Position numbers and translations under genes: made by a program. The notes beneath the pieces are model-generated. The model worked only from the letters and a program-made list of their open reading frames with translations, searched no databases and was not told the DNA's origin. This document shows positions 16,831 to 26,800 of a stretch of DNA of 64,000 nucleotides, piece after piece. The DNA is from Streptantibioticus_A sp037034305 (GTDB taxonomy: Bacteria > Actinomycetota > Actinomycetes > Streptomycetales > Streptomycetaceae): positions 186,001 to 250,000 of the forward strand of contig JBAGJY010000010.1 in NCBI GenBank assembly GCA_037034305.1, in the 5' to 3' direction. Numbering within the stretch: the stretch's first letter is position 1; each line of letters opens with the position of its first letter.

Positions 16831-17502
16831 TCACAGCGCCGCCCGCAGCCACTGCTCCACGCTCGCGATGTGCACCGTGGCCCAGGCACGCGCCGCCTCC
16901 GCGTCCCTCGCGCGCAGTGCGCCGAGGATCGCCCGGTGCTCGCGCAGGGTGCGCGCCACCGCGTCCTCCTGGGTCAGACCGCGCCACACCCGGGCCCGGG
17001 TGGTCGGCCCGGACAGGCCGTCCAACAGCGAGCACAGCACCGAGTTGCCCGATGACTGCACGATGCCGCGGTGGAACTCCAGGTCGCAGGCGACCAGCTG
17101 CTCCACCGAGGGCCGCGCCCCCAGCGCGTCCAACTGCGCTTCGAGCGCGTCGAGTTGTGCGGTGCTGATCCGCGGGGTGGCCATGGCGGTCGCGGCGGGC
17201 TCCAGGATCCGGCGCACGGCGAGGAACTCCAGCACCGTGTCGTCGCGGTGGAAGTCCACCACGAAACTCAGCGCCTCCAGCAGCAGTTGGGGGTCGAGGC
17301 TGGTCACATAGGTGCCGTCGCCCTGCCGCACGTCCAGGATCCGGATCAGCGACAGGGCGCGCACCGCCTCGCGCAGCGAGTTGCGGGACAGACCCAGCTC
17401 GGCGGCGAGTTCGCTCTCCTTCGGCAGCCGGTCGCCGGGTCGCAGCGCGCCGGAGACGATCATTTCCTTGATCTTCTCGATCGCCTCGTCGGTGACCGCC
17501 AT
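16831..17502 (-). CDS. FadR-subfamily GntR transcriptional regulator
   Basis: 223 residues. Winged-helix GntR domain at 3-70 (EKIKEMIVSGALRPGDRLPKESELAAELGLSRNSLREAVRAL, wing RQGDGTYVT) followed by an all-helical FCD ligand-binding domain with the metal-site pattern DLEFHRGIVQSSGN and LREHRAILGALRARD. The ATG that gives MAVTDEAIEK is chosen; a longer frame to 17592 enters the cysteine-synthase gene. It faces the sugar operon and carries the operator-like word 22 bases upstream of its own start, so it probably represses both itself and the operon, with a pathway intermediate as inducer. Confidence 0.9.
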   Translation of the reverse strand: MAVTDEAIEKIKEMIVSGALRPGDRLPKESELAAELGLSRNSLREAVRALSLIRILDVRQGDGTYVTSLDPQLLLEALSFVVDFHRDDTVLEFLAVRRILEPAATAMATPRISTAQLDALEAQLDALGARPSVEQLVACDLEFHRGIVQSSGNSVLCSLLDGLSGPTTRARVWRGLTQEDAVARTLREHRAILGALRARDAEAARAWATVHIASVEQWLRAAL

Positions 17503-17523
17503 CAGCGACCTCCTCGCCCCAGA

Positions 17524-17535
17524 CCTCCGATGTAT
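17524..17535. promoter_or_regulatory. Candidate GntR autoregulatory site
   Basis: CCTCCGATGTAT, the exact reverse complement of 9075-9086 upstream of the fucose operon. It lies between the end of the cysteine-synthase gene and the start of the GntR gene. Confidence 0.55.
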
Positions 17536-17542
17536 GGCCTGA

Positions 17543-18550
17543 TTATGCCCCGCCGACAGGAGCGCCAGCCGGGATGTCACCGATCTGCTCACCCAGCCAC
17601 TCGTCGTCGAACACCTTGCTCAGATAGTTGCGGCCGGAGTCCGGCAGCACCACGACCACCAGGTCCCGCGGGCCGAGCCCGGCGGCGACCCGGAGCGCGG
17701 CGGCCACCGCGGTACCGGCCGAGCCGCCCACCAACAGCCCCTCCTCGCGGGCCAGTCGGCGTGCGGTCAGCAGCGAGTCACGGTCGCTGATCCGCTCGAA
17801 CCGGTCCACCACGCCGGTGTCGAACGACTCCGGCCAAGAGTCGTCGACCGTCTGCGGGTGACGGAACAACCCGATGCTCTCCACCGCGTACGCGGTGCCG
17901 GGTCCACCGGAGTAGACGGAGGCCTCCGGGTCGGCGCCGATCACCCGTACCCGGCCGCCGCTGACCTCCTTGAGGTAGCCGCCGGTGCCGCTGATCGTGC
18001 CGCCGGTGCCCACGCCCGCCACCAGATGCGTGATCCGGCCGTCGGTCTGCCGCCACAGCTCCGGGCCGGTACTGCCGCGGTGCGCCCGGGGGTTGGCGGG
18101 GTTGTTGTACTGGTCGGCCAGCCATCCGCCGGGAGTCGTCCGGGCGATCCGCTCGGCCGCCGACCTCGGGTGGTCGGGGTGCTCACGCGGTACGTCGCCG
18201 GGGCAGACCACCACCTCGGCACCGTAGGCGCGCAGTACCGCCACCTTCTCGGCGCTGCTCTTCTCCGGCAGCGTGAACACACAGCGGTAGCCGCGCTGCG
18301 CCGCCACCATGGCCAGGCCCACCCCCGTGTTGCCCGAGGTGGCCTCCACGATGGTGCCGCCGGGCCGCAGCCGCCCGGCGTCCTCGGCGGCGCGCACCAT
18401 GGACAGCGCGATGCGGTCCTTGACGCTGCCGCCCGGGTTGACGTACTCCAACTTCGCGTAGACGCGAGCGGCGAGGCCCGCCGTGATCCGGTTCAGCCGC
18501 ACCAGCGGGGTGTTGCCGACCACGTCGACAAGTGATTCGTAGACGTCCAT
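17543..18550 (-). CDS. PLP-dependent cysteine synthase / cystathionine beta-synthase-like
   Basis: 335 residues, fold-type II PLP enzyme. Start MDVYESLVDVVGNTPLVRLN; the Schiff-base Lys44 is in NPGGSVKDR; the substrate loop EATSGNTGVGLAM and the phosphate-binding GVGTGGTISGTG are intact. It ends after the catalytic domain and has no CBS repeats. Either O-acetylserine sulfhydrylase or a short cystathionine beta-synthase is possible; the N-terminus DVYESLVDVVGNTPLVRL leans to the latter. It is followed on the same strand by the GntR gene. The upstream in-frame extension crosses the glpD terminator and is rejected. Confidence 0.85.
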   Translation of the reverse strand: MDVYESLVDVVGNTPLVRLNRITAGLAARVYAKLEYVNPGGSVKDRIALSMVRAAEDAGRLRPGGTIVEATSGNTGVGLAMVAAQRGYRCVFTLPEKSSAEKVAVLRAYGAEVVVCPGDVPREHPDHPRSAAERIARTTPGGWLADQYNNPANPRAHRGSTGPELWRQTDGRITHLVAGVGTGGTISGTGGYLKEVSGGRVRVIGADPEASVYSGGPGTAYAVESIGLFRHPQTVDDSWPESFDTGVVDRFERISDRDSLLTARRLAREEGLLVGGSAGTAVAAALRVAAGLGPRDLVVVVLPDSGRNYLSKVFDDEWLGEQIGDIPAGAPVGGA

Positions 18551-18573
18551 CGCAGCAGTCTGCCGGGAAAGGG

Positions 18574-18603
18574 CGAAGCCCGGGAGCAAGCCCCCGGGCT
18601 TCG
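18574..18603. terminator. Terminator of the glycerol operon
   Basis: CGAAGCCCGGG (18574-18584) pairs with CCCGGGCTTCG (18593-18603), an 11-bp perfect stem with an eight-base loop, 14 bases past the glpD stop on the minus strand. Confidence 0.75.
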
Positions 18604-18616
18604 ACGGCGCGACGCG

Positions 18617-20224
18617 TCAGCCGCGCTTGGCCAGCAGTTCCTCCACCTGGGCCCGCACCTCGTCGGTGTCCAGGCCGCGGATGGTCAGCGTGGTGCGACG
18701 ACGCAGCACGTCGTCCGCGGTCTGCGCCCACTCGTTGTCCCGGGCGTACACCACCTGCGCCCAGATCTCCGGGCCGTCCGGGTGGATCCGCTCGGCCAGC
18801 GAGGGGTCCTCGTTGGCCAGCCGGGCGATGTCGAACGACAGCGCGCCGTAGTGCGTGGCGAGGTGACGTGCCGTCAGCGGGTCCAGGCGGGTGCCGGGCT
18901 CCCGGTCGACCAGCAGCCGGTGGGCGACCGCGTTCGGGTTGGCGACACCCGGCAGCGGCACCCGGCGCACCAGGTCACCCACCGGCTGCATGTCCTCGGT
19001 GAGCGGGCTGCCCGGCAGCTTGGCGAGCTTGTCCATCACCGTGCGGCCGATGTGCCGGTAGGTGGTCCACTTGCCGCCCGCGACCGACAGCATGCCGCCC
19101 CTGCCCTCGGTGACCACCGTCTCGCGCTTGGCCTGCGCCACGTCGCCGGGGCCGCCGGGCAGCACCCGCAGGCCCGCGAAGGCGTAGGTCATCAGCGAGC
19201 GGTCCAGGTCGGCGTCGCGGATGGAGAACGCGGCCTCGTCCAGGATCTGCTGGATGTCGGACTCGGTGGCCCGCACGTCCGCCGGGTCACCCTCGTACAC
19301 CTCGTCGGTGGTGCCCAGCAGCAGCTGGTCCTCCCACGGGAGGGCGAAGGTGATGCGGTACTTGTCGATCGGGGTGGCCATCGCGGCGCGCCACGGCGAG
19401 TTGCGCTTCAGCACGATGTGCGCGCCCTTGGACAGCCGGATGGAGGGGGCGGCGCCCTTGTCCTCCATGGTGCGCAGGTGGTCCACCCACGGGCCGGTGG
19501 CGTTGAGCACGACCCGGGCGTTGACGCCGAACTCGGTGCCGTCCAGCCGGTCCTTCAGCTCGGCGCCGGACACCCGGCCCCGGGTGAAGCGCAGGCCCGT
19601 CACCTCGGCGTGGTTGAGCACCACGGCACCGGACTGCGCCGCCGCGCGGACCGTCATGACGGCCACCCGGGAGTCGTTCATCTGGTGGTCGTAGTAGACC
19701 GCCACGGCCTTGAGGTTGTCGGTGCGCAGCGCCGGGTTGGCGGCCTGCGCCTTGGCCGGGGATATCACCTTGCCGACGCCGTCGCCGAAGGCGGACAGCG
19801 CCGAGTAGGCGAACACGCCCGCGCCCAGCTTCGCCGCGCCCACCGGCCCGCCCTTGTAGACCGGCAGGTAGAAGGTGAGCGGGTTGACCAGGTGCGGGGC
19901 CACGTCCTTGGCCAGCACGCGGCGCTCGTGGTGGTTCTCCGCGACCAGCTTGACCGCGCCGGTCTGCAGGTAGCGCAGACCGCCGTGGACCAGCTTGGAG
20001 GACGCGGAGGAGGTGGCGCCGGCGAAGTCGCCGGCGTCCACCATGGCGACCCGCAGCCCGGCCTGGGCCGCGTGCCAGGCCACTGAGGTGCCCAGGATCC
20101 CGCCGCCGATGACCAGCAGGTCGTATGTGGCGTGGCTCAGCAGGTCCCGGGTCTCGCTGCGGCTGGGGTTGCGGCCGTCGGCCGGATGCGTCCCGAGGGT
20201 GGGGACGCTCTGCAGGGTGCTCAT
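18617..20224 (-). CDS. glpD: Glycerol-3-phosphate dehydrogenase (FAD)
   Basis: 535 residues. Oxidises glycerol 3-phosphate to dihydroxyacetone phosphate at the membrane, passing electrons to quinone. The FAD fold is at about residues 34-65 (YDLLVIGGGILGTSVAWHAA); HGGLRYLQ, LNATGPWVDHLR, LLLGTTDEVYEGDP and GGKWTTYRHIGRTVMD are the family blocks, and the C-terminal domain (DNEWAQTADDVLRRRT) is complete. Last gene of the glpF-glpK-glpD operon; only five bases separate it from glpK. This corresponds to the gyl operon of Streptomyces. Confidence 0.96.
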   Translation of the reverse strand: MSTLQSVPTLGTHPADGRNPSRSETRDLLSHATYDLLVIGGGILGTSVAWHAAQAGLRVAMVDAGDFAGATSSASSKLVHGGLRYLQTGAVKLVAENHHERRVLAKDVAPHLVNPLTFYLPVYKGGPVGAAKLGAGVFAYSALSAFGDGVGKVISPAKAQAANPALRTDNLKAVAVYYDHQMNDSRVAVMTVRAAAQSGAVVLNHAEVTGLRFTRGRVSGAELKDRLDGTEFGVNARVVLNATGPWVDHLRTMEDKGAAPSIRLSKGAHIVLKRNSPWRAAMATPIDKYRITFALPWEDQLLLGTTDEVYEGDPADVRATESDIQQILDEAAFSIRDADLDRSLMTYAFAGLRVLPGGPGDVAQAKRETVVTEGRGGMLSVAGGKWTTYRHIGRTVMDKLAKLPGSPLTEDMQPVGDLVRRVPLPGVANPNAVAHRLLVDREPGTRLDPLTARHLATHYGALSFDIARLANEDPSLAERIHPDGPEIWAQVVYARDNEWAQTADDVLRRRTTLTIRGLDTDEVRAQVEELLAKRG

Positions 20225-20229
20225 CTGTC

Positions 20230-21774
20230 TCAGTGCTCCTCTTCGATCCAGCCCATGGTCCGCTCGACGGCCTTGAGCCAGTTCTTGTACTCGCGGTCAC
20301 GGGTGGCCGCGTCCATACGGGGGGTCCATTCGGCCGCGCGACGCCAGTTGGCGCGCAGCTCATCGGTGTCCCGCCAGAAGCCGACCGCCAGCCCGGCCGC
20401 GTAGGCGGCGCCCAGGCAGGTGGTCTCGGCGACCATCGGGCGGACGACCGGGGCGTCCAGCACATCCGCGATGGTCTGCATCAGCAGGTTGTTGGAGGTC
20501 ATACCGCCGTCGACCTTGAGGGCGGTCAGGTCGACGCCGGAGTCCTTGTTCATCGCGTCGACGATCTCGCGGGTCTGCCAGGCGGTGGCCTCCAGCACCG
20601 CGCGGGCGATGTGCGCCTTGGTGACGTAGCGGGTCAGGCCCGCGATGACACCGCGCGCGTCGGAGCGCCAGTACGGCGCGAACAGTCCGGAGAAGGCGGG
20701 GACGAAGTACGCGCCGCCGTTGTCCTCCACCGAGCTGGCCAGCGTCTCGATCTCCGCGGCGCTCTTGATCAGGCCCATCTGGTCGCGCATCCACTGCACC
20801 AGGGAGCCGGTGACCGCGATGGAACCCTCCAGCGCGTAGACCGGCGCCTGGTCGCCGATGCGGTAACCGACCGTCGTCAGCAGGCCGTTGTACGAGTTGA
20901 CCGGGGTGTCACCGGTGTTGAGCAGCAGGAAGGTGCCGGTGCCGTAGGTGGACTTGGCCTCGCCCTTGGAGAAGCAGGTCTGGCCGAACAGCGCGGCCTG
21001 CTGGTCGCCGAGCGCGGAGGCGACCGGAACGCCCTCCAGGGCGCCCTTGGCGTAGCCGTAGACCTCGGCGGAGGACCGGATCTGCGGCAGCACGGCGGCC
21101 GGGATCTCGATGGAGGACAGGATCCGCTCGTCCCAGTCCAGGGTCTGCAGGTTCATCAGCAGGGTGCGGGAGGCGTTGGTGACGTCGGTGACGTGCACAC
21201 CGCCGTTGGGGCCGCCGGTGAGGTTCCAGATCACCCAGCTGTCCATGGTGCCGAAGAGGATCTCGCCCGCCTCGGCGCGCTCCCGCAGGCCCTCGACGTT
21301 GTCGAGCATCCAGCGGATCTTCGGCCCGGCGAAGTAGCTCGCCAGCGGCAGGCCGGTCTCCCGGCGGAACCGGTCCTGGCCGACGTTGCGGCCGAGTTCC
21401 TTGCACAGGGCGTCGGTGCGGGTGTCCTGCCAGACCAGGGCGTTGTGCACCGGCTCGCCGGTGTTCTTGTCCCACAGCACGGTGGTCTCGCGCTGGTTGG
21501 TGATGCCGAGCGCCTTGACGTCCGCCTTGGTGATCCCGGCCTTGGCCAGCGCGCCCGCCACGACCTCCTGGACGTTGGTCCAGATCTCGGCGGCGTCGTG
21601 CTCGACCCAGCCCGGCTTGGGGAAGATCTGCTCGTGCTCCTTCTGGTCGACGGAGACGATCCGGCCGTCCCGGTCGAAGACGATGCATCGGCTGGAGGTG
21701 GTGCCCTGGTCGATCGCTGCGATGAACGGGCCTTGCCCGTGGGAGGAAGTCCCGGCGGCGTGGTTGTCAGTCAC
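20230..21774 (-). CDS. glpK: Glycerol kinase
   Basis: 514 residues from the GTG at 21772-21774, which has GGAG six bases upstream; the ATG at 21822 lacks a ribosome site and adds 16 non-conserved residues. FGGY-family kinase phosphorylating glycerol with ATP. Conserved blocks are AIDQGTTSSRCIVFD, PKPGWVEHDAAEIW, ITNQRETT, VWQDTRTD, STYGTGTFLLLNTGD and KVDGGMTSNNLLMQ. Second gene of the operon between glpF and glpD. Confidence 0.96.
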   Translation of the reverse strand: MTDNHAAGTSSHGQGPFIAAIDQGTTSSRCIVFDRDGRIVSVDQKEHEQIFPKPGWVEHDAAEIWTNVQEVVAGALAKAGITKADVKALGITNQRETTVLWDKNTGEPVHNALVWQDTRTDALCKELGRNVGQDRFRRETGLPLASYFAGPKIRWMLDNVEGLRERAEAGEILFGTMDSWVIWNLTGGPNGGVHVTDVTNASRTLLMNLQTLDWDERILSSIEIPAAVLPQIRSSAEVYGYAKGALEGVPVASALGDQQAALFGQTCFSKGEAKSTYGTGTFLLLNTGDTPVNSYNGLLTTVGYRIGDQAPVYALEGSIAVTGSLVQWMRDQMGLIKSAAEIETLASSVEDNGGAYFVPAFSGLFAPYWRSDARGVIAGLTRYVTKAHIARAVLEATAWQTREIVDAMNKDSGVDLTALKVDGGMTSNNLLMQTIADVLDAPVVRPMVAETTCLGAAYAAGLAVGFWRDTDELRANWRRAAEWTPRMDAATRDREYKNWLKAVERTMGWIEEEH

Positions 21775-21843
21775 TTGGGTGCTCCTGGAGTCTGGGGTCT
21801 CGTCGGCGGTGCGCTGGTTCATACGAATGGCTTAGCGGACGGC

Positions 21844-22635
21844 CTACGCGAAAGCGAGGTTGTAGAGGCCGCCGGCGACGACGGCGCCGATGATCGGTCC
21901 GGCCACCGGGATCCACGCGTAGCCCCAGTCGGAGCCGCCCTTGTTGGGGAGCGGCAGCAGGCTGTGGACGATCCGCGGGCCGAGGTCGCGTACCGGGTTG
22001 ATCGCGTAGCCGGTGGGGCCGCCGAGCGAGAGGCCGATACCGACGACGAGGAGGGCGACCAGCAGGATGCCGAGGGGGTTGAGGGCAAGCCCCTTGGTCA
22101 GGCCCATGGTGAGGATGAACAGCACCAGCACGGCGGTGGCGATGATCTCGGTGAGCAGGTTCTGCACCGGGTTACGGATCTCCGGGCCGGTGGAGAAGAT
22201 GCCGAGCACCGGGCCGCCGGGGTTGCGGGCGCCGTCCTTGGTGACCGGGCCCGCCGGGTCGACGTCGTGTCCGGCGATCACCTCGGGGTCGGTGAGGTGG
22301 GCGTTGAACTGGCCGAGATAGGTCGCCCAGACCAGGAACGCGCCGATCATCGCGCCGAGCAGCTGCCCGCCGATGTACACCGGAACCTTGCTCCAGTCGC
22401 CGGTCTTGATGGCTATGCCGATGGTGACGGCCGGGTTGAGCTGTCCGCCGGAGTAACCGTTGGCTATGTAGGCGCCCGCCAGAACGGCGAAGCCCCAGCC
22501 GAAGGTGATCGCGAGCCAGCCCGCGTCCTTGGCTTTCGACTTCTTGAGCGTGACGGCGGCGCAGACGCCACCACCAAGCAGGATGAGAACGGCGGTGCCA
22601 ATGGTCTCGCCGATGAAGATGTGGCCGCTGGACAT
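21844..22635 (-). CDS. glpF: Glycerol facilitator (aquaglyceroporin)
   Basis: 263-residue MIP channel with six membrane segments plus two half-helices. The first pore motif is canonical (GGQLNPAVTIG); the second reads INPVRD, so the usual Asn-Pro-Ala is Asn-Pro-Val, while the pore Arg is kept. The long extracellular loop (residues 110-150) is typical of glycerol-conducting forms. AAAGGAG precedes the ATG. First gene of the glycerol operon; its promoter lies at 22636-22824 beside the candidate regulator site. Confidence 0.94.
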   Translation of the reverse strand: MSSGHIFIGETIGTAVLILLGGGVCAAVTLKKSKAKDAGWLAITFGWGFAVLAGAYIANGYSGGQLNPAVTIGIAIKTGDWSKVPVYIGGQLLGAMIGAFLVWATYLGQFNAHLTDPEVIAGHDVDPAGPVTKDGARNPGGPVLGIFSTGPEIRNPVQNLLTEIIATAVLVLFILTMGLTKGLALNPLGILLVALLVVGIGLSLGGPTGYAINPVRDLGPRIVHSLLPLPNKGGSDWGYAWIPVAGPIIGAVVAGGLYNLAFA

Positions 22636-22686
22636 CGCGACTCCTTTGTCTTCGTCCTAAGTGGCGGACCGGGTCCCGTCCGGTGT

Positions 22687-22699
22687 TCGACAATGTCGA
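22687..22699. promoter_or_regulatory. Palindrome upstream of glpF, candidate GylR operator
   Basis: TCGACAATGTCGA, a perfect 6-1-6 palindrome about 50 bases upstream of the glpF start and between glpF and the IclR gene. IclR regulators bind such short palindromes near the promoter. Confidence 0.45.
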
Positions 22700-22824
22700 C
22701 CGCCGAACGGCAGTTTTATGCCCCGTAGGAAACGCGTCAAGGGTTCGTAACCTAGGAGTGACCCAGGAATCCAAAAGCGCCGAAGGCCTGGTTGGTCCTT
22801 CGTGCCCGGTTGGGCGGTTAGATC

Positions 22825-23589
22825 CTAAAAGCGTCCGCCTCCCAGGTCGCGCGACACGGCGCGCGCGCAGTCCCGTACCGCAGCCACCAGACGGGCCCTT
22901 ATCTCCCCGTCCTCGCACACCCGCTCCACCGCGCCGGTGATGCCCACCGCGCCCACCGGCATCCGCCGCCGGTCGTGCACCGGGGCCGCCACCGACGCCA
23001 CGCCGTCCCATGTCTCCTCCAGGTCGGCGGCCCAGCCCCGGGCACGGGTGAGGTCCAGTACGCCCTCGAAGTCGTCGGCCGTCGTCACCGTGCGCGGCGT
23101 GAAGCGCTCCCGCTCCAGTTCCAGCGCCTCCCGGTGGGCGACCGGGTCGAACGCGGTCAGCACCTTGCCCAGCGCCGTGCTGTGCAGCGGCTGCATGGCG
23201 CCGACCTCCAGCACCTGGCGGCTGTCGTCCGGGCGGAAGACGTGGTGCACGATCAGCACGCCCTGCTGGTGCAGCACGCCCAGGTAGACGCTCTCGCCGC
23301 TGGCCCGCGCCAGGTCGTCGGTCCACACCAGCGCCCTGGCCCGCAGTTCGTGCACGTCCAGGTAGCTGTTGCCGAGCCGCAGCAGCTCCGCGCCCAGCTG
23401 GTACTTGCCCGACGCCTCGTCCTGCTCGACGAAGCCCTCCTGCTGCAGGGTGCGCAGGATGCCGTGCGTGGTGCCCTTGGCCAGGCCAAGGGTGGAAGCC
23501 ACATCGGTCAGGCCCAGTCGGCGCTCGCCTCCCGCGAGCAGGCGCAGGACCGCAGCCGCGCGCTCAACCGACTGGATGCTTCCTGCCAT
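22825..23589 (-). CDS. gylR: IclR-family glycerol operon regulator
   Basis: 254 residues; ATG with GGAGG seven bases upstream. N-terminal winged helix (SVERAAAVLRLLA through DVASTLGLAKGTTHGILRTL, residues 5-50), then the IclR effector domain with HHVFRPDDSRQVLEVG, MQPLHSTALGKVLTAF and PVHDRRRMPVGAVGITG. It is separated from glpF by 189 bp and transcribed in the same direction, the layout of gylR in Streptomyces, where it represses the glycerol operon and is induced by glycerol or glycerol 3-phosphate. Assignment is by family and position. Confidence 0.92.
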   Translation of the reverse strand: MAGSIQSVERAAAVLRLLAGGERRLGLTDVASTLGLAKGTTHGILRTLQQEGFVEQDEASGKYQLGAELLRLGNSYLDVHELRARALVWTDDLARASGESVYLGVLHQQGVLIVHHVFRPDDSRQVLEVGAMQPLHSTALGKVLTAFDPVAHREALELERERFTPRTVTTADDFEGVLDLTRARGWAADLEETWDGVASVAAPVHDRRRMPVGAVGITGAVERVCEDGEIRARLVAAVRDCARAVSRDLGGGRF

Positions 23590-23853
23590 CGGGCAACCTC
23601 CGTCTGCGTTCTGCCAGGCGTCAGCAAGGGTCGGCGATGCTGAACACCATTGGGCCATGCCGACCACCCATCGTAGTAGCCCGAATGCCCCGCCGATGCG
23701 GTGCGGTGGCCTGTCCACCACCTAAGTGGCTTGATTGAGTCGGTCCACCCCTTGAAACACCTGGCGAAACCCGAGCCGCCGACCGTTACCCTGGCCGGGT
23801 GCGTGCCCTTGCACCGGGCACGTAAAGCCGACAGCCGTCGCACCCCAGGGAGC

Positions 23854-26800
23854 ATGTCCATGGCCTCGCCGTCCCCGCAGACCGCCCAGCAGTCCCGAGC
23901 CGACGCCCTGCGCAGGGCGCTCGCCACCCGTGTCGTGGTGGCCGACGGCGCGATGGGGACCATGCTCCAGGCCCAGGACCCCTCTCTGGACGACTTCCAG
24001 GGACTCGAAGGGTGCAACGAGGTCCTCAACGTCACCCGCCCCGACATCGTGCGCTCGGTCCACGAGGCGTACTTCGCCGCGGGCGTCGACTGCGTCGAGA
24101 CCAACACCTTCGGCGCCAACCTCGCCGCGCTCGGCGAGTACGACATCGCCCACCGCATCCACGAACTGGCCGAGGCCGGTGCCCGGCTGGCCCGCGAGGT
24201 CGCCGACGGCTTCGCCACCCCCGACCGCCCGCGCTGGGTGCTCGGCTCCGTCGGCCCCGGCACCAAGCTGCCGACCCTCGGCCACGCCCCGTACCCCGCG
24301 CTGCGCGACGCCTACCAGACCGAGGTCGAGGGACTGGTCGCGGGCGGCGCGGACGCCATCTTGGTGGAGACCACCCAGGACCTGCTGCAGACCAAGGCCT
24401 CGATCATCGGCGCGCGCCGGGCACTGCGCGCCGCGGGCGTCGACCTGCCGCTGCTGTGCCAGGTCACCGTGGAGACCACCGGCACCATGCTGCTCGGCTC
24501 CGAGATCGGCGCCGCACTCACCGCCCTGGAACCGCTCGGCATCGACATGATCGGGCTCAACTGCGCCACCGGGCCCGCCGAGATGAGCGAGCACCTGCGC
24601 TATCTGTCGCGGTACGCCCGGGTGGGCGTCTCCGCGATGCCCAACGCGGGCCTTCCGGTGCTCGGCAAGGACGGCGCGCACTACCCGCTGACCCCCGAGG
24701 AACTGGCGGACGCCCAGGAGGTGTTCGTCCGCGAGTACGGCCTGTCGCTGGTCGGCGGCTGCTGCGGCACCACCCCCGAGCACCTGCGCCAGCTCGTGGA
24801 GCGGGTACGCGGCCAGGAGATCGCCGGACGCCGCCCGCGCCCCGAGCCGGGCGCCGCCTCGCTCTACCAGAGCGTGCCGTTCCGGCAGGACACCTCGTAC
24901 CTGGCGATCGGTGAGCGCACCAACGCCAACGGCTCCAAGAAGTTCCGCGAGGCCATGCTCGACGGCCGCTGGGACGACTGCGTGGAGATGGCGCGCGAAC
25001 AGATCCGCGAGGGTGCCCACCTGCTGGACCTGTGCGTCGACTACGTGGGCCGGGACGGCGTCGCCGACATGAAGGAGATCGCGGGGCGCCTCGCGACCGC
25101 CTCGACCCTGCCGATCGTCCTCGACTCCACCGAACCGGCCGTGATCCAGGCCGGGTTGGAGCTGCTCGGCGGGCGCGCGGTGATCAACTCGGTCAACTAC
25201 GAGGACGGTGACGGACCCGAGTCCCGGTTCCAGAAGGTCACCAGGCTCGCCGTCGAACACGGCGCCGCGCTGATCGCGCTCACCATCGACGAGCAGGGCC
25301 AGGCCCGTACCGCCGAACACAAGGTCGCGGTCGCCGAGCGGCTGATCGCCGACCTGACCGGCAACTGGGGAGTCCTCGAGTGCGACATCATCGTGGACTG
25401 CCTGACCTTCACCATCGCCACCGGCCAGGAGGAGTCCCGCAAGGACGCGCTGGCCACCATCGAGGCGATCCGCGAACTCAAGCGCCGCCACCCCGACGTA
25501 CAGACCACGCTCGGACTGTCGAACGTCTCCTTCGGCCTCAACCCGGCCGCCCGGATGGTGCTCAACTCGGTCTTCCTCAACGAGTGCGTCCAGGCCGGGC
25601 TCGACTCCGCCATCGTGCACGCCGCCAAGATCCTGCCGGTCGCCCGGATCCCCGAGGAACAGCGCGAGGTCGCCCTCGACCTGATCTACGACCGGCGGCG
25701 CGAGGGGTACGACCCGCTGCAGCGGTTCCTCGAACTGTTCGAGGGCGTGGACACCAAGTCGGTCAAGGCGGGCCGGGCCGAGGAGCTGGCGGCGCTGCCG
25801 CTGGAGGAGCGGCTGCAGCGGCGCATCATCGACGGTGAGCGCAACGGCCTGGAGGCGGACCTGGACGAGGCGTTGCAGTCGCGTCCGGCACTGGAGATCG
25901 TCAACGAAACGCTGCTGGCGGGCATGAAGGTGGTCGGCGACCTGTTCGGCTCCGGCCAGATGCAGCTGCCGTTCGTGCTCCAGTCCGCCGAGGTGATGAA
26001 GGCGGCGGTCGCCTACCTCGAACCGCACATGGAGAAGAGCGAGGACAGCGCCGCGAAGGGCACCATCGTGCTCGCCACCGTGCGCGGCGATGTGCACGAC
26101 ATCGGCAAGAACCTGGTCGACATCATCCTGTCCAACAACGGCTACACCGTGGTCAACCTCGGCATCAAGCAACCGGTCTCGGCGATCCTGGAGGCGGCCG
26201 AGGAGCACCGGGCGGACGTCATCGGCATGTCGGGCCTGCTGGTGAAGTCCACGGTGATCATGAAGGAGAACCTGCAGGAGCTCAACCAGCGCGGTCTTGC
26301 GGCCAGTTACCCGGTGATCCTCGGCGGCGCCGCGCTCACCAGGGCCTACGTGGAACAGGACCTGCACGAGATCTACGAGGGCGAGGTCCGCTACGCCCGG
26401 GACGCCTTCGAGGGCCTGCGGCTGATGGACGCGCTGATCGCGGTCAAGCGCGGGGTGCCCGGGGCGACGCTGCCGGAGCTGAAGCAGCGCAGGGTCGCCC
26501 AGCGGACCGTCGAGATCGACGAGCCCGAGGTCAACTACGGTCAGATCCGCTCGGACGTGGCCACCGACAACCCGGTGCCCACCCCGCCGTTCTGGGGCAG
26601 CCGGGTGGTCAAGGGCATCGCGCTCAAGGACTACGCGTCCTGGCTGGACGAGGGCGCGCTGTTCAAGGGGCAGTGGGGGCTCAAGCAGTCCCGGGCCACC
26701 GGCCCCAGCTACGAGGAACTGGTGGAGACCGAGGGCCGCCCCCGACTGCGCGGCCTGCTGGACCGGTTGCAGACCGACGGGCTGCTGGAGGCCGCGGTCA

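Noticed and set aside
20125..22728. An 867-codon plus-strand frame
   Set aside because: Antisense of glpF, glpK and glpD, all of which are clear; no start site or motifs.
23590..23853. Possible cobalamin or SAM riboswitch upstream of metH
   Set aside because: No B12-box-like or SAM-I core pairing was recognisable in the 260 bp; the region also has to hold the gylR promoter.
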